64,000 nt of DNA from Paralichthys olivaceus (Eukaryota > Chordata > Actinopteri > Pleuronectiformes > Paralichthyidae): contig NC_091099.1 of NCBI RefSeq assembly GCF_024713975.1, forward strand, positions 6,884,501 through 6,948,500, in the 5' to 3' direction. A program made the translations under genes and the position numbers. How positions within the stretch are numbered: the first letter of the stretch is position 1; the number at the start of each line of letters is the position of its first letter. This document shows, in pieces, positions 15,601 to 30,600 of the stretch. The notes beneath the pieces were generated by a model. That model was not told the DNA's origin. It saw only the letters and a list, made by a program, of their open reading frames with translations, and did not search any database.

Positions 15601-18600
15601 AGAAAATAAATTCCACATTCTACTTTTCACCAATTTTGTTTCTCGTTTGTAATATTTTATGTAACTGTTAAACCAATTGTGCCAAGTGTACATGAAGTGT
15701 ATACTCATTTTAAGTTGTATTAGTATAGACCACATGGATGACTTCAGATATGGAGCTAAATGCTTGTGTTTTCAACACAGTTTCAAAATGAAAATGTATT
15801 AGTAATGGATGTAACCTAAATGAATACTCACCTATAAAAGAAGATGGAACATCGAATGTGAGAGAGCAATGGCTGAGACAAGCATTTTCATCCTGAGTAT
15901 TTTGACAGCCAAATTCTGGTGGGAGGTAAAGATGTCCTTTTTGACATTTCAATTGGTTTGTACCTTGATGGAAAATATAAGAGATATATTATAGAAAGCC
16001 TTCTAACTTAATCGAGGTAAGACGACCTCTGCTTGAGGTAAGACAACCTCTGCCAGCTAGTTGTTTTTGATTTCATGTGCTGATTCTGTCAATCCCTGAA
16101 TGAAATTAAGTCTTGAATCGTGCCTCTGTATCATGAGATTTCCTATTAGGTTAGAGGATATTAGAAGCAGACTGCCACTCACATTATTAACTTCATTTGA
16201 GAGCTTCCAGTTTCTTTCACTTTGACAAACTGTCCATGTGTTCTTTATTTATTTTAACATTTACCTTAACCTTATAAAATAAAAAAAGGATTTTGAGACA
16301 CTTGTCATGTGACAAGATTGCATTTAGCTGTTGTGCTGTTTTGAAAAGCTGGCTATACATCTTAACTTGCATACCTCCACCAAAGTCCAACAGTCCTCCA
16401 AAATTCAATCAAGCTGCACAAAATGTCACACACTTATATACATATCAGTTCTCTGCTGGATTTTTAAATTTTTTTTATCAAGTAGCATGATTTTTTTCTG
16501 GACAGATGTTAATACCAGGTCTTAACGTGGTCTTAGTGGTCTGAGGGATCAAATCTCAACTACATTGATATTGTGTTTTGGGTGCATTACACCTGTAATT
16601 AAAGCCGTCCACTTGTGATCAGATTACCCCAGACGAATGTTACTACCAGGTCTGACTGGGGCCTATGTGTGACCAGAGCTGCTTTCAGACATGCACCGAA
16701 CACCACACTTTCTCTAGAGAAGGAGCGTGTGTGAACACAAATGTCCGAGTGAGAGTCTCCGGATTATGTGCAGACTCTCCCTGCCTCCCTAGTATAAAGT
16801 CAGCAGAAAGTCCGGAGAATCTGATGTGAGAAGACAGCAGAGGATTCCCGCTGGATTCACTGCGAGTGAGTGTGGGGTTGATGATGCTTCGAACACGAGT
16901 CACGAAACAATGAAAAAAAACCAAACAAAAACATATCTCTGGATGAAAAACTGGTGTCAGAAGACACAGATGAAGATATTTAGAGAGTTCGAGGCGATAG
17001 AAAAAGACAAGTGGCCAATTGAGTTAACATCACAGGTGTTACTTCTCACGCTGTGTGTCGTTTTATTGAATAGATACCTCAAAGAATTGTAGGTGTGTTG
17101 TTTTCAGCTGATGTGTTTTCCCCATGCTGTTGAATCACTTTGGAAGATTCAATGCTAATCAAATCTTTATTTATTATTTAAAATTCTGTAGTGTCCCCAG
17201 CTACAGTGGAGCCAACAACTGGCTGAAGTAAGGGCCCTGTGTGTAGGGTGAGGAGAGATAAGGAAGACGGAGAGAGGAAAAGAATGGGGTGGAGTGGGGA
17301 GTGAGGGTGTTGTCAGGGGAATAATAGAATGCCTCAGAGGCCCTCATAGACACTGGGCAGCAGGACAGGGGGAGGAAAATGGTGTCGAAGGGAGGAATAA
17401 GAGGTTAAGCCAGTGAGAGAAGCAGAGAGAGGAACAGCAGGGGAGTTGGGTGAGAGAAGTGGAAAATACCTTAAGGGTGAACTGCTGATTTCAAGCCAGG
17501 CCCACAGAGGGGCTTGTGGTGATGACACACCTTTTTGACTAAGCCTTTACTCACCCACCAATCTTTGCATCAGCTTGTGTGAATATGAATGTGCACAGCG
17601 GTAGCTCAGTGATAAATCTGACCGCTTGGATCTGCGATTTCTACTCTGTAGCTTATCACTGATTCAGCTCTCTTATCTCTGAGTCCCATTGATCATTAAT
17701 GTTAAGCAGCCTAAGTAGGGAGCTGTGTTCATTCTGCTGAGACAGTTGCATGAATATCTTTTGGCATAGATGTGTTTTTGTGTGTTGTTGACTGTTGGTC
17801 AAAGGTTATGAGTTGTGTCCTTGAAGTGTATGTGGTTATTGAGGGGAAAGGTTTCCCACAGGACATATCCAGCTGCAGTGGATTGTCCCTGCAGCCCTTC
17901 ATCAAGCTGAGTGTTTGTTAGCACCAGAAGAAATGACCGGCTGGATGGATGGCTGAAGAAAGGGCACAGTCACCACATTAATTCCCCTTCCCTCTGCCAT
18001 CTGAGATGCTGTGTTGCACATCAAAGGTGGAGTGGGATGGTGTTAATCCAGGGGCTGTAGCAAGCTCTCCACTCTGCTGTGCTGTACTCAACCCGCCACT
18101 CTTCCCCCAGCTGTGGCCCCCAGCTTTTTTCGAAGTGTGATCAAAGTGCAGTTTGTCTCTGATCGATGGCGCACTCTGGCCCACAAGTTATCTGACATGG
18201 TACCAGGAAGTGGAAGGGAGTGTGACAAAGTATCTCTCTGCATCCTGCGTACATGTATTTGTATCTAGAAGTACCATCTTTCTATAATTATTTAATAATC
18301 AGAGCTCCCTGGCTTTGACAGAGCTCTCCAGGTGGATAACATATACACATCTGAACAAGCCATGAGTCATGTATTCACATTAGGAACTGTTTAAAAGCAC
18401 ATACAATTGGGTTTCTCAATCAAAACATTAACAAAAGTAGGGCACTCGGTAAGTCACCTGGCTAGGTATGCACCCCACATACTGAGGCTTGAGTCCTCTG
18501 CAGCAGCCACAAGTTTGTGCTCCAAATTGGGTCCCTTTGCTTTGTATCTTCCCCTGGTTGCTTATTTGTCCTATCAATAAAGGAAAAATAGCCAAAAATG

Positions 18601-21600
18601 TTCTTAAAAACTAAAGAATGCTTGGTGACATTAAGTAGTATAAGATCTCAGGCATCGTCTTCACCACTGTCAACTTCTCCTAGTAAGAATTCTTTCTATG
18701 CCGAATTATCTGCAGAAGTCTCCACCACTTCAAAACAAACATGACCCAGTTATCAAAACCAGAAAAACGCTCCGCAGTTTCTGTGGACCTTCTCTGCCTG
18801 GTGTGATGTCCATAGAAATCCAGGAGAAGTCGATGTGTGAACACAGCAGCCCCCCACTGCAAGCGAGTGGGGGGTTGATGGCACTTCTTACACCTGACAG
18901 ATGCAAAAAAAGAAAAAACTAAACTAATACCAGAAAACTAATATCTCCCGTACACACAGAAGACACAGACAAAGATGTCAAAAGAGTTTGTGGTGATAAG
19001 AGCTGACGCCAGTGTCTGTTTGTTGCAAAGAAAATCACGTGATCTCTGCAGCGGAGTTGATGCATCACTTACTGCCTCTGTCTGCTATACCTGTCGGCTG
19101 CTAATATGTTCCTTTACAGTTTTGTATTATCCAATATTTTTTAATAGATTAAATAGAACACTTATTTATTTGTGATGCACGTTGGCAGCCAACATAATGG
19201 GTGCAGTCACCAACGACAAGGTTTAACATTAATCGATCCCCAAATTGTATTGTTGCTTGAGTTGACTTTATGTGTGAGCATCGTTACCATGGCAAATTGT
19301 AATTTGTATTGAAAATATAAAACGTCATGTGTCATGATCTGGTGTGCTCCTAACCTAACGCTCACAGGCATACACCAATACAATAATCCCAGGCTTCTTG
19401 TAGAAATCTTGTTGTTGATTATATCTACGGGTCTTAACCATTGTCAACATGTTGATCCGAGGGCTTTTAAATTGGTTTTATAGAATGTTCTCATAAAACC
19501 TAATAAACAGTTCTTTCGTCGAGTCATGAGACTGCTGCCATCAAACTCACTCTTCTGGTACCATTGTAGCTTCTCTCAGAAGCAGGAGCAAGTTGTCCCG
19601 AGTGTCTCCTTCATTCTTATTTCGTTTTGTAATCTTAAGCACAAATATTCATCCTGTCCTGTTTTTCAACTTCTTTCTTTAACCTCCTTTCTGTCCGTCA
19701 GCTCCTGTTTTTCATTGCGCTGACTTGCTGGCTCCTAGCTTCCGCCCCTCTACATGGCCAGGAGGTGTGTATGCTGACCTTTAGTGACCTCCTGAGCTCA
19801 CCCAGGTTCCTCTGTTGAGAGGCAGAGTGAGGAGAGAAGAGAGTGGACAGACTATAGAAACCATACAGGCAGTTTGGATTTGTCACTAGACGGAGATCAG
19901 TCACAAAAGCCTTTTTCAGAGGTGACCTGCGGATAAAATCCCAAGAATTGGCTACAGAGTTTGTCTTGCACACATGCACAACACAGTGGGAGTTTCTCTG
20001 CACAGACGCGTACAAAACAGCAACAAATCCTCCGCATTATTCAGGCGAGTGGTGGACCAGCAGCAGGCAGAGGCAGGAAGTGACGTAATAACTCCACTGC
20101 AGAGATCACATGATTTTGACATGACAACACGCAGACATCGTCGTCAGCTCTTATTACAACAAACTCTCTTGAAATCTTCACCGGTGTCTTCTACGTGTAT
20201 AACACCGCCTTTTCACCGGGAGATATTTGTTTTAGTTTTTTTATTTTTGCGTCTGTCGCACATTACAAGCATCATCACCCCACCCACTTGAGCATGCTGA
20301 ATCCAGTGGGAGGTCCTGTGCTGTGTTCATATATCGGATTCTACTGGATTTCTACGGACATTATATCAGGTGGAGAAAGTCCACAGAGACGGCCGTGCGT
20401 CTCACTCTGCCATTTGCCTTCACACATACACCGCCTCCTTAGAAAATGTGGAAGAACTGCGGAGTTCAGTCAATGTCTGAAAGCAGCTAAGGTTTGAATT
20501 TGATCTCTAACTAGAGAGCAGGATGCAAAATGGAGCTACAAGTAAAATGGGCACTTGCCTGATGAAGCGCTTAGCATTTCTGCCATCTCAGTCTCCTGTT
20601 CCCTTTCTTTTTGCTCTCTCGTTCTACTACAGAGCCTCTCTGGTGGGTATCATTGGAGAGAGAATTGCATGCTGGGAGGCCATGTGGGGAGCTGTGTGGG
20701 GTTGGTCAGCAGAGGGGAGGAGGGGGCACGGCTGTGTTGCAGCTCCAGGCCCCTGCTGCCTGCCATCTCTCCTCGGTGCTTTCAGGTCTTTTAGAGTTTG
20801 CTCGGCTGGTTACTGCCGCTTCATAAAACCTGAATGGCTGAAACACAAAGCCAGACAGGAGAGGGGTCATGGCTGAACTTGAACCTCAGCTCCAGCCAAG
20901 CAGCCACTGGCAAACCAAGAAACCCCACTCAGACAAGTTGCAAATTCCAACCATCCCTCCTGCCGTCTACCTCTGCCAGCTTACCTCACACTGATAGCAA
21001 CACTCTTTTACTTTTGATGCATCAACTCACATCTTATTAAGTTCCCTTTCTTTTACACACACATATACACAGATCAGCCACAGCATTATAACCGCTAACT
21101 GTTCTAATGTTGTTGCTGATGTATCATTACTCAGACTGTAAGGATTCTGCATGGTGAGAGACCAAAATAAAAAACATTGTGCCTTGTGATTTGAATCGTT
21201 TGACTTTCATGGGGCAGCCCTGATAATTAATAACAATGGTTTAATACATCAAATATCACCTGTGGCCATAATGGTCTTAATGCTTTTACTTTATTAAAAG
21301 ACTTAGTCCTTGTGGATCTGGGAACATGTTATACATTTGCACCTTTATTCTCTGCTCTGTTAAATATAAGTTAGTTGTTCATAGTTGCATTGACCCTTGT
21401 GTTTCTTTTGTTTTGTCTAGGAGTTGGAGAAAGCCCTGTCAGAGCAGGACTTGGACTTCCTTGGGGACCTCATTGCCTGTCTGTTGCAGGGATGCTATCA
21501 GCGCACTGACATCATGTAAGTATCAAATCTAACGTCAATATATCATTGTATTTTAAGTTCCCTTTGTCAATAATTTGAGTAAAATACAAAAGTAAAGGTG

Positions 21601-24600
21601 ACAAGTGTTTTGTGTGTAAATGTATGTATAAAAAACAATAACTCACTCAAATATAAGCATGTGTTCAGACAAAAGAATGAGGAAGTTTCCTGGTTGCCGA
21701 TGCATCATGAGGTAGAAGGAGTGAAAATGGTACAGATCCCTCTGTGCTGATGTCCCTAAATCAGTTCTCAACCTTTTCTGACTTGTATTGTTACATTTTT
21801 CGTAGGAGACGTGGGTCAAAGGCTTACCTCTGTCAGGACTAGTACACTGAGTGAGAATGTTATTTCTTAATAGACTCAGATGCACAGTGGAAAAAACCAA
21901 ATTGATTTATAGCTGCCAAGCTAAAACCTATATTTCCATCGAAGAAAATTAGTCATAGCACCCACCCCTTAAAGAAAGATTGAGTCACTGGCAACATGAC
22001 TCGCTGAGTAGTCAGAATTAACTCATACTGTGTGAGTCAACATCTGTGGTGAAATCAAGTTTTACTTCCTCTTTGAAATATAGGAACTGCACAGCCCTAC
22101 AATCTGTATTTCTCTATCTGATCGAATAATAGGAGAAAGTGAGTATGTTGCAGAGGCTGTTATTCAAATATACAACTGCCTCGTCTCACATGGGGCTTCC
22201 CCGTGTATCCCCCTCCTGCTCTAGACCGTAATTAGAAAGTAGCATACCGCCACTTAAGTGATAAACAGAGAGGCTGGAATGATACAGTTTTCTTGTCCAG
22301 GGAGCCGCTAACAGGACGACAACCTGCTTTATTGGACTGGACAGGCACTGGCATCCTGGGGGTGGCTGCTCAGCATTGGCCTTTCACAGGGCTGCCCTTT
22401 TCATCCACACATGTTAAACGCTCTGCCGGAGCAGTTGGGGGAGGAGGGAGGGAGGATGCTGGAGAGAGAATGAGGGATAGAAAAGAAAAGATGGGAAGTG
22501 AGAAGGGGAGGCTTTGTGAAAAGCGCACACTGCTCTTTCAAGATAGGCCATATGTTCTGTCCCATTTTCTCTTTGCTGTTACGTAGATGCTCACCACTGC
22601 CCCGAGCACTTGTTCTGTTAATCAGAGCTTGAACTGAAAGTTACAGGTTAATCTGTTAGACCTGAACCAGAACCCGCATTTACTTATCAGCTCACTTGAA
22701 AGAAACTCCATCTCAATGAGGTTGTTTGAACTTTGTTTCGTTTGAACTTTGTTTCTAAACCAATCTGTTACAATGGTGCGTGAGTTGATATTGAAACCTA
22801 GTGTTGGCTTTTCAATGTGCGCACAGCATTTGCAATTGAATTGGGTTGATTTATCTGAACTGACAGATCCCAATGAACCAAAAAAAAACCTCTGTCTGTG
22901 TGGATTCTTTGTTATTGTTTAAAATGAACTTTAACCATCCTAATTTGAAGTTAGTAGATTGTTATGTTCATGATGACTTTATAACAGTAATTTCTTTTAT
23001 CAAGTTAATTCAGTTTTATTTATATAGCTCCATGATAAGTCATCTCAGGGCTCTTAGTAGCCGTAGACAGTACTTTTTATAATATTATTTACAGAGACTC
23101 CACATTTCTCTATGAGCTAGAACTCAGTGGCAGTGACAAGAAGAAACCTTGAGCTGAACGGGGCTCTGGGTGGGTGCTTGCCTCAATGTTTGGGTCAAAT
23201 AAAAATGAATACAAATATCCGAAGACCTAAAATAACAACAAGATGTTTTAATCACATTTAAGTGATATTTATTTGCATATCGTATCAAGCACACTGAATG
23301 AGCCTACTATTTAACTTGTCATCAACAGTACTGCTTCAAAAAAAACACTCTACACTAAAAAAATTAATATATAAGAAATAAAAAAGCAATGTATTCAACG
23401 CAGACTTGCTTCAATCATTACACTACCTCAAGTTTTTATTCACACCAAACCAAACAAAGAGTGACGATCAACTTAACCAGTTGCGTCTTATAGATAGATA
23501 GATTACTTTATTGATCCCCGAAGGGAAATTAAGTCGTCATAGCAGCTGGTATATTTGAATACAATAAAATACAATAGAATAAAATAAAATATTGAGGAAG
23601 AAAGAATAAAAACAGAAACACAAGATGAATAGGTAGATAAGATAACGTGCAGTGGCAATATGATGGTAATAGTACTGATGATATGATGGTAATGTTATTG
23701 TTAGACAGTATATAAAAATAGTACAGTATATATATATATATATATAGTATATAATATAACATAATATATAGTATATAATATAACATAATATATATTTATA
23801 TAGATAGTAATTATACCAATATAATAGCAGTATATAGTAATAATGGCAGCAACAGTATATATAATAATAATAGTAGTAATAATAATAATATAATAATAAT
23901 AATAACATGTACACATGTATAAATATGTGTATATAGACAGACAATATTATTGTATAAAATGATATATAATATCAATATGGTTTAAATTAACACATATCAC
24001 ATATGATGAGAATTAAATGTTCCAGTATATGGAGCGGAGTGTTGTATAGGGTACACAGTGCAAGGAGACAGGTATATTTAGTGCAAGGTATACAGTTAGT
24101 TAGTTTCAATAAATGTTCTATGTTGCCATGTGGGGCAAAATAATTATTTTATTTAAAGATATTTCATCCGCTTTAAAAATATTCCATCTTGTTTAAAGTT
24201 GTGCATTTTGGTGGTCGTGAAACAAGTTGCACCTGCCTTTTCTCACTCTGTCAATCTCTCCTGCTGTTTTGCTCGGCTCCTCAGCCCTGAGGCGTTCAGC
24301 AGTTACCTGGACGACATCATTAGCTACCGGTGGGAACTGGAAGAGGGGAAACCAAACCCACTTAGAGAGGGGCCCTTCGAGAATCTCCCCCCTCGCACTC
24401 AGGTGGAACTGCTGCACCGGCTCTGTGATTACCGTCTGGATGCTGCTGATGTCTTCGACTTGCTGAAGGTACGACACTCACAAGGATCAGCTAAACGAAC
24501 CTGACCATTTTTGTTTTCATTACAACTCCATTTTTGTCAATTGAAATCCAAGCCATTTAATTGTCAGCAATGATACTGGGATTTAGAGCTTTGCAACAGC

Positions 24601-27600
24601 TCTATCGAGGCTGCATTAGTCTGTATGCAAGATTGCACAAAAACAGCGGAATGGATTTTCATTAAAGTTGGTGGAGGGATGTGGTATGGGTCAGGGAAGT
24701 ACCCATACCTCTTCATTTTATATTAATTTAAACAAGCAGTCTAACAAGGGTAACCTCCTGTATTGTAATCAATATTCATAAATGTATGTCCTAGCATTAA
24801 CAAAGTTGTGATTAATCGTAACATGACAGTTTTATCCCTGTGTTGTCTGTCAGTATAGTTTTCTTGTCATATATTTGCCTTTGTCATGAGATAAGATTTT
24901 TTAAAGCCAATTTATCACATTCAATTAATAAAGGCACTCAGTGAGATAATGAAAGCGCTTTATCTGTGTGTGGTTTACAGCTGTGTAGGCTAAAAGGACT
25001 AAATTACATCACCCACTGATGATTTAAAAACACAGTCCTACACATGATTTATAAAAAAATGTAAAGTCCCCACCCCCACTGTCCCTCAGGGCCTGGATGC
25101 AGACAGCCTCAGGGTGGAACCACTGGGGCAAGATGGCAATGGAGCCCTCTACTGGTATTTTTATGGCACTCGTATGTACAAAGAAGAGCCCGTCAAGAGG
25201 AAATTTGATAGGATCAGGTAAATACCACTGGGTACTGTGTATCACCTTCATCTGTCCTGTACAACAAGAGTGGAAACGTTATGTCACTGCTCATGTTTTC
25301 TGCATTTGACAAGCACATTTGAAACCTGTTCACAGGTTAATTATAAATGTTATGTCAAATGTCATTGTTAATTACCCCTGTTAAAAGGCCTATTTTTCTT
25401 TTTCGATAGTGAACCCTCAGAACTTGTGCTACCAGAGAAAAAGAAAAGGGGAAGACCACCAAAGAAAAGAAAGTTTGAGGACTCTAATCTAAGGTGAGAA
25501 ACTCTAATCTAAGGTGAGAAACTGTCATCAAGAGCAGAAATGCTGACGTGTAGTTGTGCATGTGTTAAACAGATGTACGGGTCATGTCAAAAGAATACAT
25601 GCATTGAACTGTTAGAGCAGAGGCCATGGCAGGTTGTTTTCTCATGTGGTCTATGAGTGATATAAGATATAACATGGCTTTGTACAATCATATTAAACAA
25701 AAAAATGTGGTCGGCGTTGAAAAGTTCTTGCAGATAAATAGACTATTCGATTTTTGCTGATTTGTGTGATCATTTTCTGTGGTCTTGATTAGTCGCCGTA
25801 CAGAATGACCTGCGAATGACTATTAGAGCACATTTTCTCTAAACATATGGTGACCACACATGTAATGTAAAAGCCTAAAAGTCATGGATACACTTTTATT
25901 TCATTCACAAAGTACAGGACTGCTGCACTTGCAGCAGGACTATTGCATTTAATATTGTTTTAATCATTTTTTTATTTGTAGCAATCTTTACAATCTATTT
26001 ATTTCCCTGTTTTTCTTTTCAGTGAGGCAGAAAGAGAAGAGCCAGAAGTCAAGACAGAAGATGGACTGGAGGATCCTCCCTTAAGAAAAAGTGAGATGAT
26101 CTCATCATTATAAGCTTTTTTATTTTATGTGCACAACATCATGGAATCATGGAAACAATTTTTTTCATTTGAATCAATAAGCCAATGTGTCTCCCTCCAC
26201 CAGGCATTAAGCGAGGTACTTGGTCCCTTGTTTGTGAGACAGAGGAACAATGGGTCAGTCTGGCAGAGAGCATCAAGGACAAACCCTCCCCGCAGGACCG
26301 CCACCTCTACCGTGTCATCAGCCAGAACTTTCTGCCCGAGATCAGCAGCATGATAGAGCACAAGGTCAGACACGGAAAAGACATAACCATCAGTCTCAAT
26401 CACAGCAGTCCATACGGTCTCCTTAATTTCCATTTTTCATTTTTATCAGCCTACCTTTTACTTCATGAGTAACCACGTTAATCAAGCTTGACAGGTTGAG
26501 CCTCCATTTAGCTGCTTCTAGTATGTTCTGCTTCAGATCACTGTCAACAGTCTTCCTGTAGCTGTTTTGGGGATCCTGCATTCTTACCTGTGATGGCTGC
26601 AGGACGGGTGGAGTGAAGGAAAGCTGGTCTGAGCTTGCCCTTAATTCTGCGGTCAGGCTTTTTCGATGATGTTGGCCCCAGGCCTTGAAAATGAGACAGA
26701 CAGTGGAGAACTTGGTAGAATGATGGTCCAAGTTTGGCCATACCACTCTCATTTGTCATTATCTTCCCTGGAATGTGCATTAAGTTCTTTCGGAGCAGAT
26801 TGTTGACATACTTTTTGTATGTTGTTCATAACGAGCAGGATTCCAAGCCGACACAATTTACTCAATCTTTTTTTTAGTTAAGAATATTTCAATGGTTTGC
26901 AATATAATTTATTTCAGTGATTGAATGCTACAATTATTCAAAGCCACAGCAGGTCCTTGATTTTTATACATCCTTTTGTATTAAGATGTGTGGGTTCCCT
27001 CCACTCCTGTGTGATATATAACCAGCACTGACTGTTGCTATAGAAACCCCTTCAGCCTTACTCCATCATCATCATCAACAGTGAAGTAAAGAATCCTGCT
27101 TGCTGTGTTTGGCGACAGAAGGGTCACTCACTTTTCACACAAATGGTCACACAAATGGATGAATGTGGTCTTGTCCTTCACTGACTGTACAACTCAACAT
27201 TATATATGACATTCAGAAGGCCCTCTGTCTGTAGCTTCTCTCAGTACTGGATGTGATTGAAGCAGTGGTCAGCACAGAAACATCACAGACTTCTGTGTTT
27301 ATGATCTGTTGCGATTCCACTAAAGACAGATTTATTTAAAACCGAACAAGACAGCTCTTCCCACTCTACATGGTCTCTATCAAACATGATCACAGGGCAG
27401 AGGAAAAAAACTCTGATTAATCTAACTTCGCTCAAAGACTCAATTAAAAGGGAAGAGCATTCCCCTAATGTTCTTTTTATATGCAAATAAATTCCACTGA
27501 TGTCACGCAGCAGGAGATTACACTGAAATAACAAGACTCCCGGGTGAATGTTTTAATTTGTCTGTGATCATGACGCAACAGGAAAAAAGACAGAGATAAA

Positions 27601-30600
27601 AATTCCTTTACTGGCAATGGTAACCTGTGTATACCTGCTAATATCTGTGTCAAATTAGTCATGTCTTCAAACTGTTTGTTTTGTGTCACCAACGCTCCAA
27701 AAAGGAAACATTTTAAAATGTACTATAGTATAGAAAAAAGAAAAGCAGCTTCACAGTTTATAAAGAAGCTGGAACCAGCAAAGGTTCAGTATTTTGCCTG
27801 TTGAACGATTCTAAAAGGTTCTAATAGCATAAATCACATAAATATATCTGTCTTTGTGGGTGTGTGCGTACAACTGTGTCCAATACACTGTGTGTGTTTA
27901 GTCTTGAATCCTTTCTTTCACACATCTCGGGCTGCTGTCACCAGCCATTTCATGGGGCACTGAAAGCAGGCGGTAGCTCACCTTGAGGCAGAATGGAGCC
28001 TCTTGAATGACAGCTCTGCTGTGCCGCAGGATTCGCTCTTCAACCTCTCTCAGTAGTGACACCAGGGGCACTCCATCTCTTATGTGCTGGATGGTATGGG
28101 GGATGTAGAGAGGAATTGTAGAACCCCAGGATCTGCCCATGCTTCAGAGGAAGAAAAGGCAGAGATAGTGTCAGGGCAGAAGAGATGTGGAGAGTAGCAT
28201 AGATCACATCTCTAACATCTGTCTTATTTTTTTTCTCCTCTCGTTTCTCACTTAAATGTTTTTCCTCTGTCTTTCCTCCCCCGCCCACATCATTCTTCCT
28301 TCATTGTTCGTCAACTCACCTGCACACATAGCCACGTTTCATACAGCTGCTAATGTATTTTTAGACCTCCCACAGTTGGATGGCTAGAAGCCCGACTGTG
28401 ACACCTCTCAGTGCTGTTAGCTGCTCTGGGCTAATGGTTATTTACAGTCCTGCTTCCCTGATGAACTCTGACATGAGCTGCAGAGGCCAGTCCCTGATAT
28501 AGACAGGCTTTCAAGGGATTCGCTTATAGCTCTGTTGGCTGGTGTCTCCCTCCTTCACTGCATGCTCCATCTGAATTACTGATATGTCATGGATGTGGAC
28601 TCAAATGAGGATTTACTGGCTTTATTATTTTCAGGATGCATCCTGTGGAATTCAACATATTGTTCCATGATTGGCTGTGTGCAGTGCAGTTGTCGGACTG
28701 GACAGCATGCCCTTACACTATGCCGTCAAATCATTACAAATGATTAGGAGAGTCACAGGGGACATACATGGTTGGATTTCTCTTTTTCCCCCCAGGGAAA
28801 GGTGGGGGAACGTAGGCAGCAGAGTAAAGAGGGTAACTGGGGGAGGGGAGAGCAGAGGCAGTGACCTCTCAATACTGAGTGCTTCTCCACAACTCCCCAG
28901 GGGAAGTTGATGTGAGATGCTTGTCGATTGACCTGTCTTGAAGGCTCAATCAGTGATTTGTTGACCATAATTTACAGGCATTTTCACGTACATTACATAA
29001 AAAAGGAAGTTGAAAAAAAAGACTAATTTATTCACATTTACACACTTCAGTAATTCAAAATCACCTTTTACACTCAAAGGTTTTACTTGTCTGCTGTTAC
29101 TTGGCTTTCTGAAAAACAATCTATCATTTCATAAGTGAGCCCATGTGAGAAAGCTGGGGAATTTCCAGAAAATGCACAGTGAGGGAGTAGTGGTGTTGGA
29201 AACATGTGACAGATGTAAAACTGGAAGAATACAGATATGTCAGAAGAGGTGCAAAACCTTGACGAAGATGTCAACTTGTAATATTGTTAAAGCAAAGTAA
29301 ACATAACATCTGAGTCAGTAGCTTCTACCATCTTGAATATGCTGTAAACCAAAACACTGCAGCGGAATGTATACTTTACTACCTGCCTCCTACATGCTCT
29401 ACCCAGATACCACCTCTCACCTGACTGTTCCGGAAAGTTTTGTGTAGTGAATGCGTCTGACCTGAACAATCTCATGCTGCTTTGAAAGACTCTGGAAAAT
29501 GTAGAACAGGTATAATTCGCAGAGCTTAATCTATTCTCTTTATTTTGTCTTCAGGAACGGGAACTGAAACAGAAACTACTGGACCCTAATCCAGTTCGCA
29601 CATCACAGCGCTTGTCTGAAAAACACATTCAGCCAGAGGACGAGGTGCGTGTGTTTGTCTGTGTACATGTTTTTAAACTACAACTGCAGAAGCATAATGA
29701 AAACATCTATTTACAGACAAAATAATAAATTTTTCCAGAAAGTACTGTTGTTAACTAGTGCAAGACTTCCCCATGGTGTTTCACCCCCTAGCAGTATTTT
29801 GGGTATGGGTTGCTTCTGTCCATCATTCCTACTGTTATAAAGATATTCAAGTTTCAGCTTCCACTTAATCATTACAAGCTATCCCATGATGAGTCCAGCG
29901 TAGAGTAAGAGGCTTGTGTTGTGTTTATGTATTCAGGACTGTCTGAAGGGCGTTTCAGAGGAAGAGAGGAGGAAAGATGAAGAGCTGGACAGGCAGGTCC
30001 TGCTGGCTGAACAGCGACGAGAAGAGGAGCGGCTACTGCAGGAAGAACGGCAGAGGGAGAAGATGGAGAAGATCAAAGCTGTTGAGGGTAAGATGGATGG
30101 ATACACAGATAGATGGGTCACAAATGGAAAGTTGTGCGAAAGAACCTACATCATACTGCAGCAGCATCATACTTAAAGAAAACTGGTGGTAAATGCATAA
30201 AGGTTATAAAACAAAAATTAAGCTAAGTGCTAGAAGTCAAAAACCAAGGAGCAGCAGTCATTTCATATTCTTTCATCAGCGACCTGTTAGCAGCAGGTAG
30301 GTGTCTTTCATGTTCCTCATCCAGCTCTGGGATCAAGGGCAGCATGAATCGTGGAGGACGACCCTTGCACAGGCTTTAACACTGCTGCTGGTTTGGCTCT
30401 TAACGGCTGAGAAATCTCCAGTAGCATAGCGGCACTGGGAACCTTGTGATTTATGTATAGTACACAGAGACTGTGAGAGGGAATGTTCAGGGCCTTTAAT
30501 CACAGGATCACTTCTCTTTTTCTCCCTCCCTCTGATGTCATCTGTCAAGGGTTAATGAACTGCTGATTGTGCTTCAGTGGAGGAGCCTCATTAATGTATT

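Larger units (their letters stand above)
3748..21420 (+). other. cecr2: cecr2 intron 1 (17.7 kb), repeat-laden, no coding exon found
   Basis: The intron is bounded by GAG|gtaaac and tgtctag|GAG and joins FEIE to ELEKAL, exactly as in the CECR2 family. It carries homopolymer runs (C at 4681, G near 4955 and 9940), five related terminal-inverted-repeat elements, one TTAA-flanked MITE and two SINEs, listed separately. The many short ORFs inside show no recognisable homology. Long first introns of regulatory genes often hold enhancers, but conservation cannot be judged here. Confidence 0.85.

Noticed and set aside
16009-16055. Short direct repeat GAGGTAAGACGACCTCTGC twice
   Set aside because: Only two 21-base units with no spacers. 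It is not a CRISPR array and is too short to be informative.
23537-23944. Tyr/Ile-rich 135-codon minus-strand ORF
   Set aside because: It is a translation of (TA)n and (TAA)n microsatellite.
26420-26780. Overlapping minus-strand ORFs in cecr2 intron 7 that looked transposase-like
   Set aside because: No recognisable transposase motif, frame shifts between the two ORFs, and no terminal repeats seen.
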